Positions 54,103 to 62,228 of a DNA stretch of 64,000 nt are shown here, in pieces. The stretch's first letter is position 1. Every line of letters begins with the position of its first letter. The notes beneath the pieces are model-generated. The model ran no database searches, was not told where the DNA came from, and was given only the letters and a program-made list of their open reading frames with translations. Source of the DNA: JALYXV01 sp963733505. Lineage in GTDB: Bacteria > Actinomycetota > Acidimicrobiia > Acidimicrobiales > Palsa-688. Both the position numbers and the translations under genes were made by a program. The stretch is taken from NCBI GenBank assembly GCA_963733505.1, contig CAVTDW010000005.1:496001-560000 (forward strand), read 5' to 3'.

Positions 54103-55562
54103 TGATCGGATGCTACTGCCGCGTCGCCGCTGGATGCGGGTGCGGCCGCAGCCGGGGCGCCGACGTCCACGGGCGCCGCCGTTTCGGGGACCGTCGGCAG
54201 CCAGACCGTGAATGTGGCGCCTCCGCCGGGGGTGGCGGTGGCGGCCACCGTGCCGCCGTGAGCGGCGACGATGGCGGCGACGATCGCCAGGCCCAATCCC
54301 GCCCCGCCGTTCTGCCGGGAACGTGAGGGGTCGGCCCGGTAGAAGCGCTCGAAGACCTGGCCGCCGCTGTCGGTCGGCAATCCCGGGCCGTTGTCCGACA
54401 CCTCGATGACCCCCGACCCGGTACGGGCGCCCACCCGCACCAGGGCGGCCGTGCCGGGCGGCGTGTGGGCCCGCACGTTGGCCAGCAGGTTGTCGACGAC
54501 CTGGCGTAGCCGGGCGGCGTCGCCGGTGACCTCCACCGTGTGGTTGGCCTCCAGCCGAACGGGCCATCGCGGTCCCACGGCGGCGGCGGCACTGACCGCT
54601 TCGGCCACCAAACCGACCAGTTCGACCGGCTGTTGCTCGAGGGGGCGACCCTCGTCCAGCCGGGCGAGGAGCAGCAGGTCCTGCACCAGGTCGCCCATGC
54701 GCACCGTCTCGCTGCGGATGCCCGACAGCACCCGGGCCAGATCCTCGGGGCGGTTGGCGGCGCCGCGCTCGAACAGCTCGGCATAGGCGCCGATGGCCGC
54801 GACTGGGGTGCGCAGCTCGTGGGAGGCGTCGGCGACGAAGCGGCGGAGCCGTTCCTCGGACTGGCGCAGCTGGCGCTCGGTGGCGTCACGAGCCGAGAAG
54901 GCATCCTGGATGCGGGTCAGCATGACGTTCAAGGTGCGCGCCAGTCGACCCACCTCGGTCGCCTCGGTGTCGCCGGGGACCCGGCGGGACAAGTCGCCGT
55001 CTGCGATGGCCGCGGCCGTCTGTTCCATGTCCTCCAACGGGCGCAGGCTCAACCGGATCAGCCACCAGCCGAGGGCGACGACCCCGAACAGGGCGAGAAC
55101 GGTCACCGCGAAGTCGACCCGCGCCTGGTGGTGGAGGGTAATGGTCACCTGGTCGAGCGGCAGGGCCGTGATCAACTGGCTTCCGTCGGGGTAGTGCGAG
55201 GCCAGGACCCGGTAGCTGCGACGGGGAGACTGGATCGAGGGTGCGTTGAACCACACCTCGGCCCGGTGACTGCTCCCCGAGGTCGTGAAGTCCGAGATGT
55301 GGGCGGGCAGTTTGGGTTCGTCTGGCCCTTCGGGGATCACCTTGACGGGGCGGTCGGCGGCGTCGCGGATCTCGACGAATCCACCGACCAGGCCGACCGA
55401 GACCGACGTCGTCTCCGCGGTCGTGCGGAACGATTCCAACCGTGCGTCGACCTGGCTGTACAAGTTGGACCGCAGCTGCGAGTAGGTGGCGAAGTCGGCG
55501 ACGACCAGGGCGATTGCCACCATCGCCGCGGCTGCGAGCAGCAGCCGGCCGCGCAGCGACAT
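54099..55562 (-). CDS. sensor histidine kinase
   Basis: A 487-aa kinase. Two helices (LLLAAAAMVAIALVVADFA and VTVLALFGVVALGWWLIRL) flank an extracellular domain of about 130 residues. A HAMP region, HisKA (VADASHELRTPVAAIGAYAEL, phospho-His) and HATPase (VVDNLLANVRAHTP, SDNGPGLP, GAGLGLAIVAAIV) follow, with an Ala/Pro tail. Its ATG directly follows the regulator stop, and its own stop overlaps nuoD. The layout matches TrcS-type kinases of mycobacteria. Confidence 0.92.
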   Translation of the reverse strand: MSLRGRLLLAAAAMVAIALVVADFATYSQLRSNLYSQVDARLESFRTTAETTSVSVGLVGGFVEIRDAADRPVKVIPEGPDEPKLPAHISDFTTSGSSHRAEVWFNAPSIQSPRRSYRVLASHYPDGSQLITALPLDQVTITLHHQARVDFAVTVLALFGVVALGWWLIRLSLRPLEDMEQTAAAIADGDLSRRVPGDTEATEVGRLARTLNVMLTRIQDAFSARDATERQLRQSEERLRRFVADASHELRTPVAAIGAYAELFERGAANRPEDLARVLSGIRSETVRMGDLVQDLLLLARLDEGRPLEQQPVELVGLVAEAVSAAAAVGPRWPVRLEANHTVEVTGDAARLRQVVDNLLANVRAHTPPGTAALVRVGARTGSGVIEVSDNGPGLPTDSGGQVFERFYRADPSRSRQNGGAGLGLAIVAAIVAAHGGTVAATATPGGGATFTVWLPTVPETAAPVDVGAPAAAAPASSGDAAVASDQ

Positions 55563-56252
55563 CTAAGGCCCCGGTTCGCGCAGGGCGTAGCCGACCAGGC
55601 GGATGGTGTGGATGAGGGGTGGCCCGAGCTGATCGAGCTTCTTGCGGAGATAACTCACATAGGTCTCGACGACGTTGGAATCACCGCCGAAGTCGTAGTG
55701 CCAGACATGGTCGAGGATCTGGGTCTTCGACAGCACCCGCTTCGGGTTCTGCAGGAAGAACCGCAACAGGCTGAATTCGGTGGCGGTGAGGTTGATCGGG
55801 GTCCCGGCCCGCCAGACCTGATGGGTGTCCTCGTCCATCACCACGTCGGCGAAGCGCAAGGACCGGTCGTCGGTGTCACCTTGGGTCCGGCGCAGGATGG
55901 CGCGGGTTCGGGCCACCACCTCGGCCAGCGAGAAGGGCTTGGTGACGTAGTCGTCACCGCCGATGGCCAGCCCGGCCAGCTTGGCGTCGATGCTGTCGCG
56001 GGCGGTGAGAAACAGGATCGGGACCTTGATGCCGTCGGCCCGCAGCCGCCTCGTCACCTCCAAGCCGTCCAGATCGGGCAGCATGACGTCGAGCACGATC
56101 AGGTCCGGCGGCGCCTCCTGGGCGGCGCTGAGCGCCGACCGGCCGGTGCCCGCCACGCGGACCTCGAATCCCTCGTAGCGCAGGGCCGTGGCCACCGCGT
56201 CGACGATCGACGGTTCGTCGTCGACGACCAGGATCTGTTGGCTGCGGCTCAC
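55563..56252 (-). CDS. OmpR-family response regulator
   Basis: A 229-aa regulator, TrcR-like in layout. The receiver has VVDDEP, phospho-Asp in LIVLDVMLPDLDG, Thr in FLTARDS and Lys in DDYVTKPFSLAEV. The winged helix has INLTATEFSLLRFFLQNPKRVLSK and VETYVSYLRKKLDQLG. It is first in an operon with the kinase and nuoD, so it may regulate a respiratory or stress response. The 169 bp upstream contain no gene. Confidence 0.93.
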   Translation of the reverse strand: MSRSQQILVVDDEPSIVDAVATALRYEGFEVRVAGTGRSALSAAQEAPPDLIVLDVMLPDLDGLEVTRRLRADGIKVPILFLTARDSIDAKLAGLAIGGDDYVTKPFSLAEVVARTRAILRRTQGDTDDRSLRFADVVMDEDTHQVWRAGTPINLTATEFSLLRFFLQNPKRVLSKTQILDHVWHYDFGGDSNVVETYVSYLRKKLDQLGPPLIHTIRLVGYALREPGP

Positions 56253-56421
56253 CGGTTCACCTCTCGAGGCGCGCGACGGGTACGTACCCGTTTACCATCG
56301 CACGTCGGGCATTGCCGTTGCTGGGAATGCACTGTGCTTTGGCTGTGAGGTGGGCTCGCTCCGAGACCGGCTCCCCCTTTTCCCAAATTGACCTTGTCCC
56401 CGAAATCGAGAGAGGTGACAG

Positions 56422-56793
56422 GTGGCATTCGAGAAGTCGCCTCCCGAACTGATCGCCCGTTTCGACGAACTGGCCGAACTGGCGCCCGAGGCCACTCGAA
56501 AGCTGATGTTCGGCTATCCGAGCCTGGTGCTGGGCGGCCACATGTTCATGGGGCTGTTCGCGGATCATCTGGTCCTTCGCCTCGGTGACGAGGATCGGGC
56601 GGCCCTGCTCGAGCTCGGGGGCCAGGTGTTCGAGCCCATGGCGGGACGCCCCATGAACGGCTATGTGGTCGTGCCCGATGCCCTGGTGGCCGACACCGAC
56701 GCCGTGTCCGTGTGGGTCGAGCGGTCGTTGGGCCACGCCCGGAGCATGCCACCCAAGCAACCCAAGAGGCCCAAGGCGCCGAAGGGCCGCTAA
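56422..56793 (+). CDS. TfoX N-terminal domain protein
   Basis: A 123-aa protein starting at GTG 56422 (GAGGTGACAG upstream). It reads LIARFDELAELAPEATRKLMFGYPSLVLGGHMFMGLFADHLVLRLGDED, then FEPMAGRPMNGYVVVPDALV. This is the TfoX_N fold seen in competence regulators and in many stand-alone actinobacterial proteins of unknown role. A Lys/Pro tail ends the protein (PPKQPKRPKAPKGR). No competence genes are nearby. Confidence 0.85.
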   Translation: MAFEKSPPELIARFDELAELAPEATRKLMFGYPSLVLGGHMFMGLFADHLVLRLGDEDRAALLELGGQVFEPMAGRPMNGYVVVPDALVADTDAVSVWVERSLGHARSMPPKQPKRPKAPKGR

Positions 56794-56838
56794 CGGTGCC
56801 GCGGGCGGGTGGCTCGGCGCGGCTCGGCGCGGCTCGGC
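56794..56838. repeat. GGCTCGGCGC triplicate in an intergenic gap
   Basis: Three direct 10-bp copies (GGCTCGGCGC, GGCTCGGCGC, GGCTCGGCTC) fill the 46-bp gap between convergent tfoX and the ABC permease gene. No stem strong enough for a confident terminator is present. Confidence 0.45.
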
Positions 56839-56839
56839 T

Positions 56840-57670
56840 CTAGGCAGTCCGGCGGTAGCGGCTGACGGCCAGGGCGGCGAAGACGACCGTGATGCCCGTC
56901 ATCCAGGCCAACGCCACCAGGACGGGTCGGGTCGTGGCCCCGCCGCCGGCCAGGGCCCGCACCGCCGAGTTCACGGCGCTGACCGGTTGGTGGTCGGCGT
57001 AGGCCCGCAGGAGGCGGGGCATGCGGTTGGTCGGCACGAAGGCATTGGACGCGAATACCAGCAACGCCATGAATGGGAACGCCCCGGCTTGGGCCGCTTC
57101 GGCATTGCCGGCCGACAACCCGATCAGGGCCATGATCCACGACATGGCGAACCCGAAGCCGAGCATGAGCAGGATTGCGCCGATGAAGGGGATCACGCCG
57201 GCGTGGATGCGGAAGCCGACCAGGAAGCCCATGGCCACCATGAGAATGATGACGAACAGGTTGCGGACCATGTCGGCCAAGGTCCGGCCGGCCAGCACCG
57301 CCGAGCGGGCCATGGGGAGGGACCGGAAGCGCTCGATGATCCCGGTCTGCAGGTCGGTGGCCAAGCCGACGCCGGTGTTGACCGAACCGAAGGTCACGGT
57401 CTGCACGAAGACGCCCGGCATCAGGTAGTCGACGTAGGACATGCCGGGCGGGGCCTGGATGGCGCCGCCGAAGACGTAGCGGAACAGGAGCACGAAGATG
57501 ATCGGCTGGATGGTCGAGAAGACCAGCGTGGTCGGCGTCCGGACCAGGGCGATGAGGTTGCGATGGGCGATGGCCAGTGCATCGGCGACGATGGCGCTCG
57601 CCGGCGGTCGGTCCTCGACGCCAAGGTCCTCGGTAGGGGGGCTCGGGGGGAAAGGGTGGTCACGCGGCAC
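56840..57670 (-). CDS. ABC-2 type transporter permease (DrrB-like)
   Basis: A 276-aa membrane protein with about six helices. It opens with ALAIAHRNLIALVRTPTTLVFS and STIQPIIFVLLFRYVFGG. Later segments are YLMPGVFVQTVTFGSVNTGVG, RFRSLPMARSAVLAGRTLAD (the ABC-2 hallmark) and FPFMALLVFASNAFVPTNRMP. It is the typical DrrB/daunorubicin-export permease. The GTG start overlaps the ATPase gene by 11 bp. Together they probably expel a hydrophobic compound, under control of the divergent MarR gene. Confidence 0.92.
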   Translation of the reverse strand: MPRDHPFPPSPPTEDLGVEDRPPASAIVADALAIAHRNLIALVRTPTTLVFSTIQPIIFVLLFRYVFGGAIQAPPGMSYVDYLMPGVFVQTVTFGSVNTGVGLATDLQTGIIERFRSLPMARSAVLAGRTLADMVRNLFVIILMVAMGFLVGFRIHAGVIPFIGAILLMLGFGFAMSWIMALIGLSAGNAEAAQAGAFPFMALLVFASNAFVPTNRMPRLLRAYADHQPVSAVNSAVRALAGGGATTRPVLVALAWMTGITVVFAALAVSRYRRTA

Positions 57671-58709
57671 CTCGTTCCCGGCGCGCCGACCTCTTGGCCG
57701 AGGCCGCCTTCGCTTCGCCGGCCGGCACCGACTCGGCGGTGTCGGCCTTGTGCCCGGTGAGCTGTAAGAACACGTCGTCCAAGGTCGGCTCCCGCACGAT
57801 GATCGATTCGGGGAAAAGTCCGGTGCTGTCGAGTTGGCGGACGACCTCGAGGACCGCCGGCCCCGCGTCGGCGACGGTCACCGAGATGGTGCGCCGGTCG
57901 TCGAGCACCTCGACCGCCCCGATCGGGGCCAGTTGGGTGCTCGCGGTCTGCGCCGCCGCGGCGTCGGGGAAGCGGACCTCGACGACTGTGGTGCCGAGGC
58001 GGCTCTTCAGTTGCGAGGCCGACCCCGACGCCACGATTCGGCCACCGTCGATGACGATGATGTTGTCCGACAGGCGGTCGGCCTCTTCGAGGTACTGGGT
58101 GGTCAACAGAAGCGTCGTTCCGTCTGCGACCAGCTCGCCGATGAGGGCCCACAGATCGCTGCGCCCGGGCGGGTCGAGACCCGTCGTGGGTTCGTCGAGG
58201 AACAGGACCCGGGGCCGGTGGACGAGCGCCGCCGACAAGTCGAGGCGTCGGCGCATGCCGCCGGAGTAGGTACGCACCGGGCGGTCGGCGGCGGCGGAGA
58301 GTCCGAAGCGCTCGAGGAGTTCGTCGGCTCGCTGGTGGATGGTGGGGCCGGGCTGGTGGGTCAGATGGCCGATCATGCGGAGGTTCTCGCGGCCCGTAAG
58401 GGCCTCGTCCACCGCCGCGTACTGGCCCGCCAGGCCGATCACCGAGCGAACGGCGTGGGGGCGGCGCACGACGTCGAGGCCGAGGACGCTCGCCCGGCCC
58501 TCGTCGGGTCGCAGGATGGTCGTCAGCATGCGCACGATGGTCGTCTTGCCGGCGCCGTTGGGACCGAGCAGGCCGAGGACCGTGCCGGTCGGCACGGTGA
58601 AGTCGACCCCCGCCACCGCGACCACGTCGCCGAAGCGTTTGACAAGGCCCTCGACGACGATGGCGGGACCTGCGCTCATCGGTGCCTCGCTCATGGGAGC
58701 CGCGCTCAT
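57660..58709 (-). CDS. daunorubicin-type ABC transporter ATP-binding protein (DrrA-like)
   Basis: A 349-aa ATPase: VVEGLVKRFGDVVAVAGVDF, Walker A GPNGAGKTTIVRML, Q-loop GLAGQYAAVDEALTGREN, signature YSGGMRRRLDL, Walker B VLFLDEPTTGLDP and H-loop LTTQYLEEADRLSD. The C-terminal DrrA domain (VVEVRFPDAAAAQTAS, EPTLDDVFLQLTGH) is present. Two ATGs can start it; I use 58709 because the extra 12 codons upstream cover part of the operator. It is the first gene of the drr pair. Confidence 0.93.
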   Translation of the reverse strand: MSAAPMSEAPMSAGPAIVVEGLVKRFGDVVAVAGVDFTVPTGTVLGLLGPNGAGKTTIVRMLTTILRPDEGRASVLGLDVVRRPHAVRSVIGLAGQYAAVDEALTGRENLRMIGHLTHQPGPTIHQRADELLERFGLSAAADRPVRTYSGGMRRRLDLSAALVHRPRVLFLDEPTTGLDPPGRSDLWALIGELVADGTTLLLTTQYLEEADRLSDNIIVIDGGRIVASGSASQLKSRLGTTVVEVRFPDAAAAQTASTQLAPIGAVEVLDDRRTISVTVADAGPAVLEVVRQLDSTGLFPESIIVREPTLDDVFLQLTGHKADTAESVPAGEAKAASAKRSARRERGAA

Positions 58710-58730
58710 CGGTCCAGCCTGCCTGCGGAG

Positions 58731-58751
58731 ATTCACTGAAGTCAAGTGAAT
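58731..58751. promoter_or_regulatory. inverted-repeat operator between drrA and marR
   Basis: ATTCACT and AGTGAAT are perfect 7-bp arms around a 7-bp centre (58738-58744). It lies 22 bp upstream of drrA and 56 bp upstream of the divergent MarR gene. MarR dimers bind such AT-rich palindromes, so autoregulation with control of the exporter is likely. This is the one AT-rich patch of the region. Confidence 0.6.
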
Positions 58752-58807
58752 TTTTGATATCGGTCAATGATTGCGTTGGGTGAAGCTTACGGCGTATCGT
58801 TTGTTGC

Positions 58808-59281
58808 GTGGGGCGAGCGGGGCGTGAGGCGTGGAAGATCATCCAGGACTTGATGATGGAGGGGGAGGCTCATGACCGGATCCATGGGATCTGTTCGAGT
58901 TTCGGCCTGACGCCCGGACTGGCCAAAGCATTGGTCCACCTGTCGCCCGGCTCGGGCGTTGCGATGCACGAACTCGCCCACCAATGGGGATGCGACGCGT
59001 CGTATGTCACGGCATTGGTCGACGGCTTGGAGCAGCGAGGCATGGCCGAACGGCGACCCAGTCCGCTCGACCGCAGGGTGAAAGCGGTGGCGTTGACCGA
59101 CGCAGGCTCGGGGGCCAAGGCCGAGGTGCTCGACCGTCTGCGGAAGCCGCCGAAGGCGTTCGATGTGCTGAGTCCGGCCGAACAACGCCAGCTACGGGAC
59201 CTGCTGGCCAAGGTGGCGTCCGCCGACGCCCGATTGAGCGAGGCTCGGGCCCGGGGCAGGCACATCGGCTCGCCCAGCTAG
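58808..59281 (+). CDS. MarR-family transcriptional regulator
   Basis: A 157-aa winged-helix regulator: SGVAMHELAHQWGCDASYVTALVDGLEQRGMAERRPSPLDRRVKAVALTDAG, which is the MarR recognition helix and wing with the D-R-R-x-K motif. GTG at 58808 follows TATCGT by 7 nt, suggesting a leaderless mRNA. It is divergent from drrAB and probably represses both promoters until a ligand binds. Confidence 0.9.
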   Translation: MGRAGREAWKIIQDLMMEGEAHDRIHGICSSFGLTPGLAKALVHLSPGSGVAMHELAHQWGCDASYVTALVDGLEQRGMAERRPSPLDRRVKAVALTDAGSGAKAEVLDRLRKPPKAFDVLSPAEQRQLRDLLAKVASADARLSEARARGRHIGSPS

Positions 59282-59334
59282 CCGGCGGCGGGTGCCTCTC
59301 TGAAGAACCGGTGGACCCTCGGGTCGGACGCCGG

Positions 59335-59724
59335 TCAGGCGATATCGGCGTGGTCCGCGATGGCCTGGGTCACGGCGAGGATGATCTCGTCGGTCGAGGC
59401 GCCCGGGGTCAGTACCGCCGCCACACCGAGGTCCTTCAGCGCCGCGCCATCGGCAACGGGGATGATTCCCCCGATCACCACGGGGATGCCGAGTCCCTGG
59501 CTTCGCAAGGTGTCGAGGATCCTCGGCACCAGCGTCATGTGGGCGCCGGAGTGGAGGGACAGGCCGATGACCTCGACATCCTCGTCCCGCGCCGCCGCGA
59601 CGACCATTTCCGGGGTCTGCTGCAAACCGGTGTAGATCACTTCGAAGCCGGCGTCGCGCAAGATCCGGCCGACCACCTTGACACCGCGGTCATGGCCGTC
59701 GAGTCCGACTTTGGCGACGAGCAC
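59335..59724 (-). CDS. B12-binding small subunit of an acyl-CoA mutase (IcmB/MutB-C type)
   Basis: A 129-aa cobalamin-binding Rossmann domain with the DxHxxG motif in VGLDGHDRGVKVV (lower-ligand His), SLHSGAHMTLVPRIL and GGIIPVADGAALKDLG. It supplies adenosylcobalamin to the large subunit upstream. The start is GTG at 59724; the frame is open for about 30 more codons of low-complexity sequence. The 87-bp gap after the large-subunit gene is Pro-rich and open in the same frame. Confidence 0.88.
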   Translation of the reverse strand: MLVAKVGLDGHDRGVKVVGRILRDAGFEVIYTGLQQTPEMVVAAARDEDVEVIGLSLHSGAHMTLVPRILDTLRSQGLGIPVVIGGIIPVADGAALKDLGVAAVLTPGASTDEIILAVTQAIADHADIA

Positions 59725-59811
59725 GCGGTGCCGTGCACCCGGACCGAGCCCGCCCGGGCCGTCGAGGTTGGCGCGGGGGTCGAGGCTGGGGTCTGGGGCG
59801 GGGGTCGGGGG

Positions 59812-61521
59812 TCACAGGGCCGCTCGCTCGACGTAACGGCCGAACACGTCGGCCATGGCGCCCATGACCTCGCCGATCGTGGCGTAGGCCCGGACGGCGT
59901 CGATGATGGGGGGCATCACGTTGGCGGTTGGATCCGCCGCCGCCGTCCTCACCCGGGCGAGGCCCTCGTCGACCGGCTCGGGGGAACGGTGGCGACGCAA
60001 CTCGGCCAGCCGCTTGCATTGCGCCTGCTCCACCTCGGCCCCGATCGCGAGCAGGGGCACCGCATCGCCGCCGGGCTCGCGGTTGGTGAACCGGTTGACG
60101 CCGACCTGCACCCGCCGGCCGGCCGCCAGGTCGCGCTGGAAGGTGTACGCCGCCTCGGCGATTTCGGACTGGAACCAGTTGGACTCGATGCCGGCCAGCA
60201 CACCTTCCAGGATCGAGCCCCGCCCCCAGTCGTCGAGCTTGGCGAAGATGGCCTCGGCCTGGCGCTCCATCTCGTCGGTTAGCCACTCGACGTAGTGGGA
60301 CCCGCCGAGGGGATCAGCGACGGTGGGCGCTCCGGTTTCGAAGGCGACGACCTGCTGGGTGCGAAGGGCCAGCCGGGCCGCCTTTTCTGTCGGCAGGGCC
60401 AGCGCCTCGTCGAAGGCGTCAGTGTGCAGGCTCTGCGTCCCGCCGAGCGCAGCCGCCAGGGCCTGGATGGCGACCCGGGCGATGTTGAGTTCCGGTTGCT
60501 GCGCCGTCAGGGAGACGCCGGCGGTCTGGGTGTGGAACCGCAACTGGAGCGATCGAGGATGGGTCGCGCCGTAGCGCCCGCGCATCCATCGGGCCCAGAT
60601 CCGGCGGGCCGCCCGGTACTTTGCGATCTCCTCGAAGAAGTCGATGTGGGCATTGAAGAAAAAGCTCAACCGGGGCGCGAAGTCGTCCACTGCGAGCCCC
60701 GATGCGGTCACTGCCTCGACGTATGCGAACCCGTTGGCCAGCGTGAATGCCAACTCCTGGGCGGCGGTCGAACCAGCCTCCCGGATGTGGTAGCCGGATA
60801 CCGACACGGGGTACCACCGGGGCATCTCGGCGGCGCAGAATCGGATGACGTCGGAGACCAGCCGCACCGAGGGACGGGGCGGGAACACGAACTCCTTCTG
60901 GGCCTGATACTCCTTCAAGATGTCGTTCTGGAGGGTCCCACCGAGCGCACCGCGGGCGATCCCGCGACCCTCGGCCGCCGCCACGTAGAGGGCCAGCGCC
61001 ACCGGAGCGGGGGAGTTGATGGTCATGGAGGTGGTGACCTCCGCCAGGTCGATCCCTGCGAAGAGATCCTCGAAATCGGCGAGCGAGTCGACCGCCACGC
61101 CGGCCTTGCCGACTTCCCCGGCACTGCGCGGATCGTCGGAGTCACGGCCCATCAGCGTGGGTAGGTCGAACGCCGTGCTCAGCCCGTCACCGCCTGCCCG
61201 GAGAATCTCGCGGAACCGGGCGTTGGTGTCCTCGGCCGTGCCGAATCCGGCGAACATTCGCATCGTCCACAGCTTCGATCGGTACATCGAGGCGTAGGGG
61301 CCGCGGGTATAGGGGAACAACCCCGGGAACTCCCCGTCGTCGGGGCCGTACACCGGGTCGAGCGGGATTCCCGAGATGGTGGAGGCGTCGAGTTCCCGCC
61401 GGCGTGATCCTGCATACAGCTCACGCCAATCGTCCCGGTTGACGCGTTCGACATCTGGGCTGCCGGCGCCGTCAGCGCCGTCGGCGCCGTCGGCGTCGGG
61501 GTTGGAGGCGCCGGTGCTCAC
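59812..61521 (-). CDS. acyl-CoA mutase large subunit, isobutyryl-CoA mutase-like
   Basis: A B12-dependent carbon-skeleton mutase subunit of 569 aa in a TIM barrel; the B12 domain is on a separate gene. It has YRSKLWTMRMFAGFGTAEDTN, LSTAFDLPTLMGRDSDDP, GTLQNDILKEYQAQKEFVFPP and SGYHIREAGSTAAQELAF. The two residues that separate methylmalonyl-CoA mutase (Tyr in RQYAGF, Arg in the KEFMVR segment) are Phe (RMFAGF) and Gln (KEYQAQKE). That Phe/Gln pair is the known signature of isobutyryl-CoA mutase, interconverting isobutyryl- and n-butyryl-CoA. The divergent MarR gene may control it. Confidence 0.85.
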   Translation of the reverse strand: MSTGASNPDADGADGADGAGSPDVERVNRDDWRELYAGSRRRELDASTISGIPLDPVYGPDDGEFPGLFPYTRGPYASMYRSKLWTMRMFAGFGTAEDTNARFREILRAGGDGLSTAFDLPTLMGRDSDDPRSAGEVGKAGVAVDSLADFEDLFAGIDLAEVTTSMTINSPAPVALALYVAAAEGRGIARGALGGTLQNDILKEYQAQKEFVFPPRPSVRLVSDVIRFCAAEMPRWYPVSVSGYHIREAGSTAAQELAFTLANGFAYVEAVTASGLAVDDFAPRLSFFFNAHIDFFEEIAKYRAARRIWARWMRGRYGATHPRSLQLRFHTQTAGVSLTAQQPELNIARVAIQALAAALGGTQSLHTDAFDEALALPTEKAARLALRTQQVVAFETGAPTVADPLGGSHYVEWLTDEMERQAEAIFAKLDDWGRGSILEGVLAGIESNWFQSEIAEAAYTFQRDLAAGRRVQVGVNRFTNREPGGDAVPLLAIGAEVEQAQCKRLAELRRHRSPEPVDEGLARVRTAAADPTANVMPPIIDAVRAYATIGEVMGAMADVFGRYVERAAL

Positions 61522-61544
61522 AAGGTCTCATGATACTTGGACTT

Positions 61545-61570
61545 CCGACTATCTGTCGACCGATAGTCGG
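61545..61570. promoter_or_regulatory. inverted-repeat operator between mutase and marR genes
   Basis: CCGACTATC (61545-61553) and GATAGTCGG (61562-61570) are perfect 9-bp arms separated by 8 bp. It sits 24 bp upstream of the mutase gene and 18 bp before the divergent MarR ATG, and it overlaps the likely -10 region (TATCCT at 61572). It is probably the binding site of this MarR protein. It differs from the operator at 58731. Confidence 0.65.
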
Positions 61571-61587
61571 CTATCCTTTCGTTTGTC

Positions 61588-62091
61588 ATGGTCGGCCGCC
61601 TGCTGCCTCTGGACCCGATCGAGGAAGCGCGCCGCCAGTGGGATCAGCGATGGCCCGGCGGGGCGACGATGGCCGCGGCCACCTCGATCATGCGAGCCCA
61701 GCAGATCGTGCAGGCATCGGTCGACGAGGCCCTGAAGCCGTATGGGCTGACCTTCGCCCGCTACGAGGCGTTGGTCCTGCTGGCATTCAGTAAGCGCGGT
61801 TCGCTCCCGATGGGGAAGATGGGCGAACGGTTGATGATCCACCCGACCAGTGTCACCAACATCGTCGACCGCCTCGAGGGCCAGGGGTTCGTACGCCGCC
61901 GGCCCCATGAGCGCGATCGCCGCACCACGCTCGCGGAGATCACCGACGCCGGTCGGGAGGTCATGGATGAGGCGACCGGAGCGGTGGTCGCGTGCCGATT
62001 CGGCCTCGATTTCCTGTCCGAGGCGCAGTTGGACCAGCTGACCTCCCTGATCCGGGCCGTTCGTGTCGGAAGCGGCGAGGTACCGGCGTAG
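61588..62091 (+). CDS. MarR-family transcriptional regulator
   Basis: A 167-aa protein with an N-terminal helix pair (IMRAQQIVQASVDEALKPYGL) and the winged helix LPMGKMGERLMIHPTSVTNIVDRLEGQGFVRRRPHERDRRTTLAEITDAG. The start ATG lies 10 nt after TATCCT. It is divergent from the mutase genes and likely represses them and itself through the operator at 61545-61570. A CoA-thioester or phenolic ligand is plausible; there is no direct evidence. Confidence 0.9.
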   Translation: MVGRLLPLDPIEEARRQWDQRWPGGATMAAATSIMRAQQIVQASVDEALKPYGLTFARYEALVLLAFSKRGSLPMGKMGERLMIHPTSVTNIVDRLEGQGFVRRRPHERDRRTTLAEITDAGREVMDEATGAVVACRFGLDFLSEAQLDQLTSLIRAVRVGSGEVPA

Positions 62092-62228
62092 GAGGTTGCG
62101 GGCCCGGTGCGACCGACCGGCTGCCGGCAACCGTGGACGGTAGCTGTTGTTGGCGCCGGCCTTCGCCCGCTGGTCGCCCGCCGTCCGCCGCCGGCGCCGT
62201 CGCCTCCGGCCTCGGCGGATCGCGGGCC

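Noticed and set aside
52876..54105. 409-codon plus-strand ORF opposite nuoD
   Set aside because: nuoD is unambiguous; the opposite frame has only His/Asp/Gly-rich shadow sequence.
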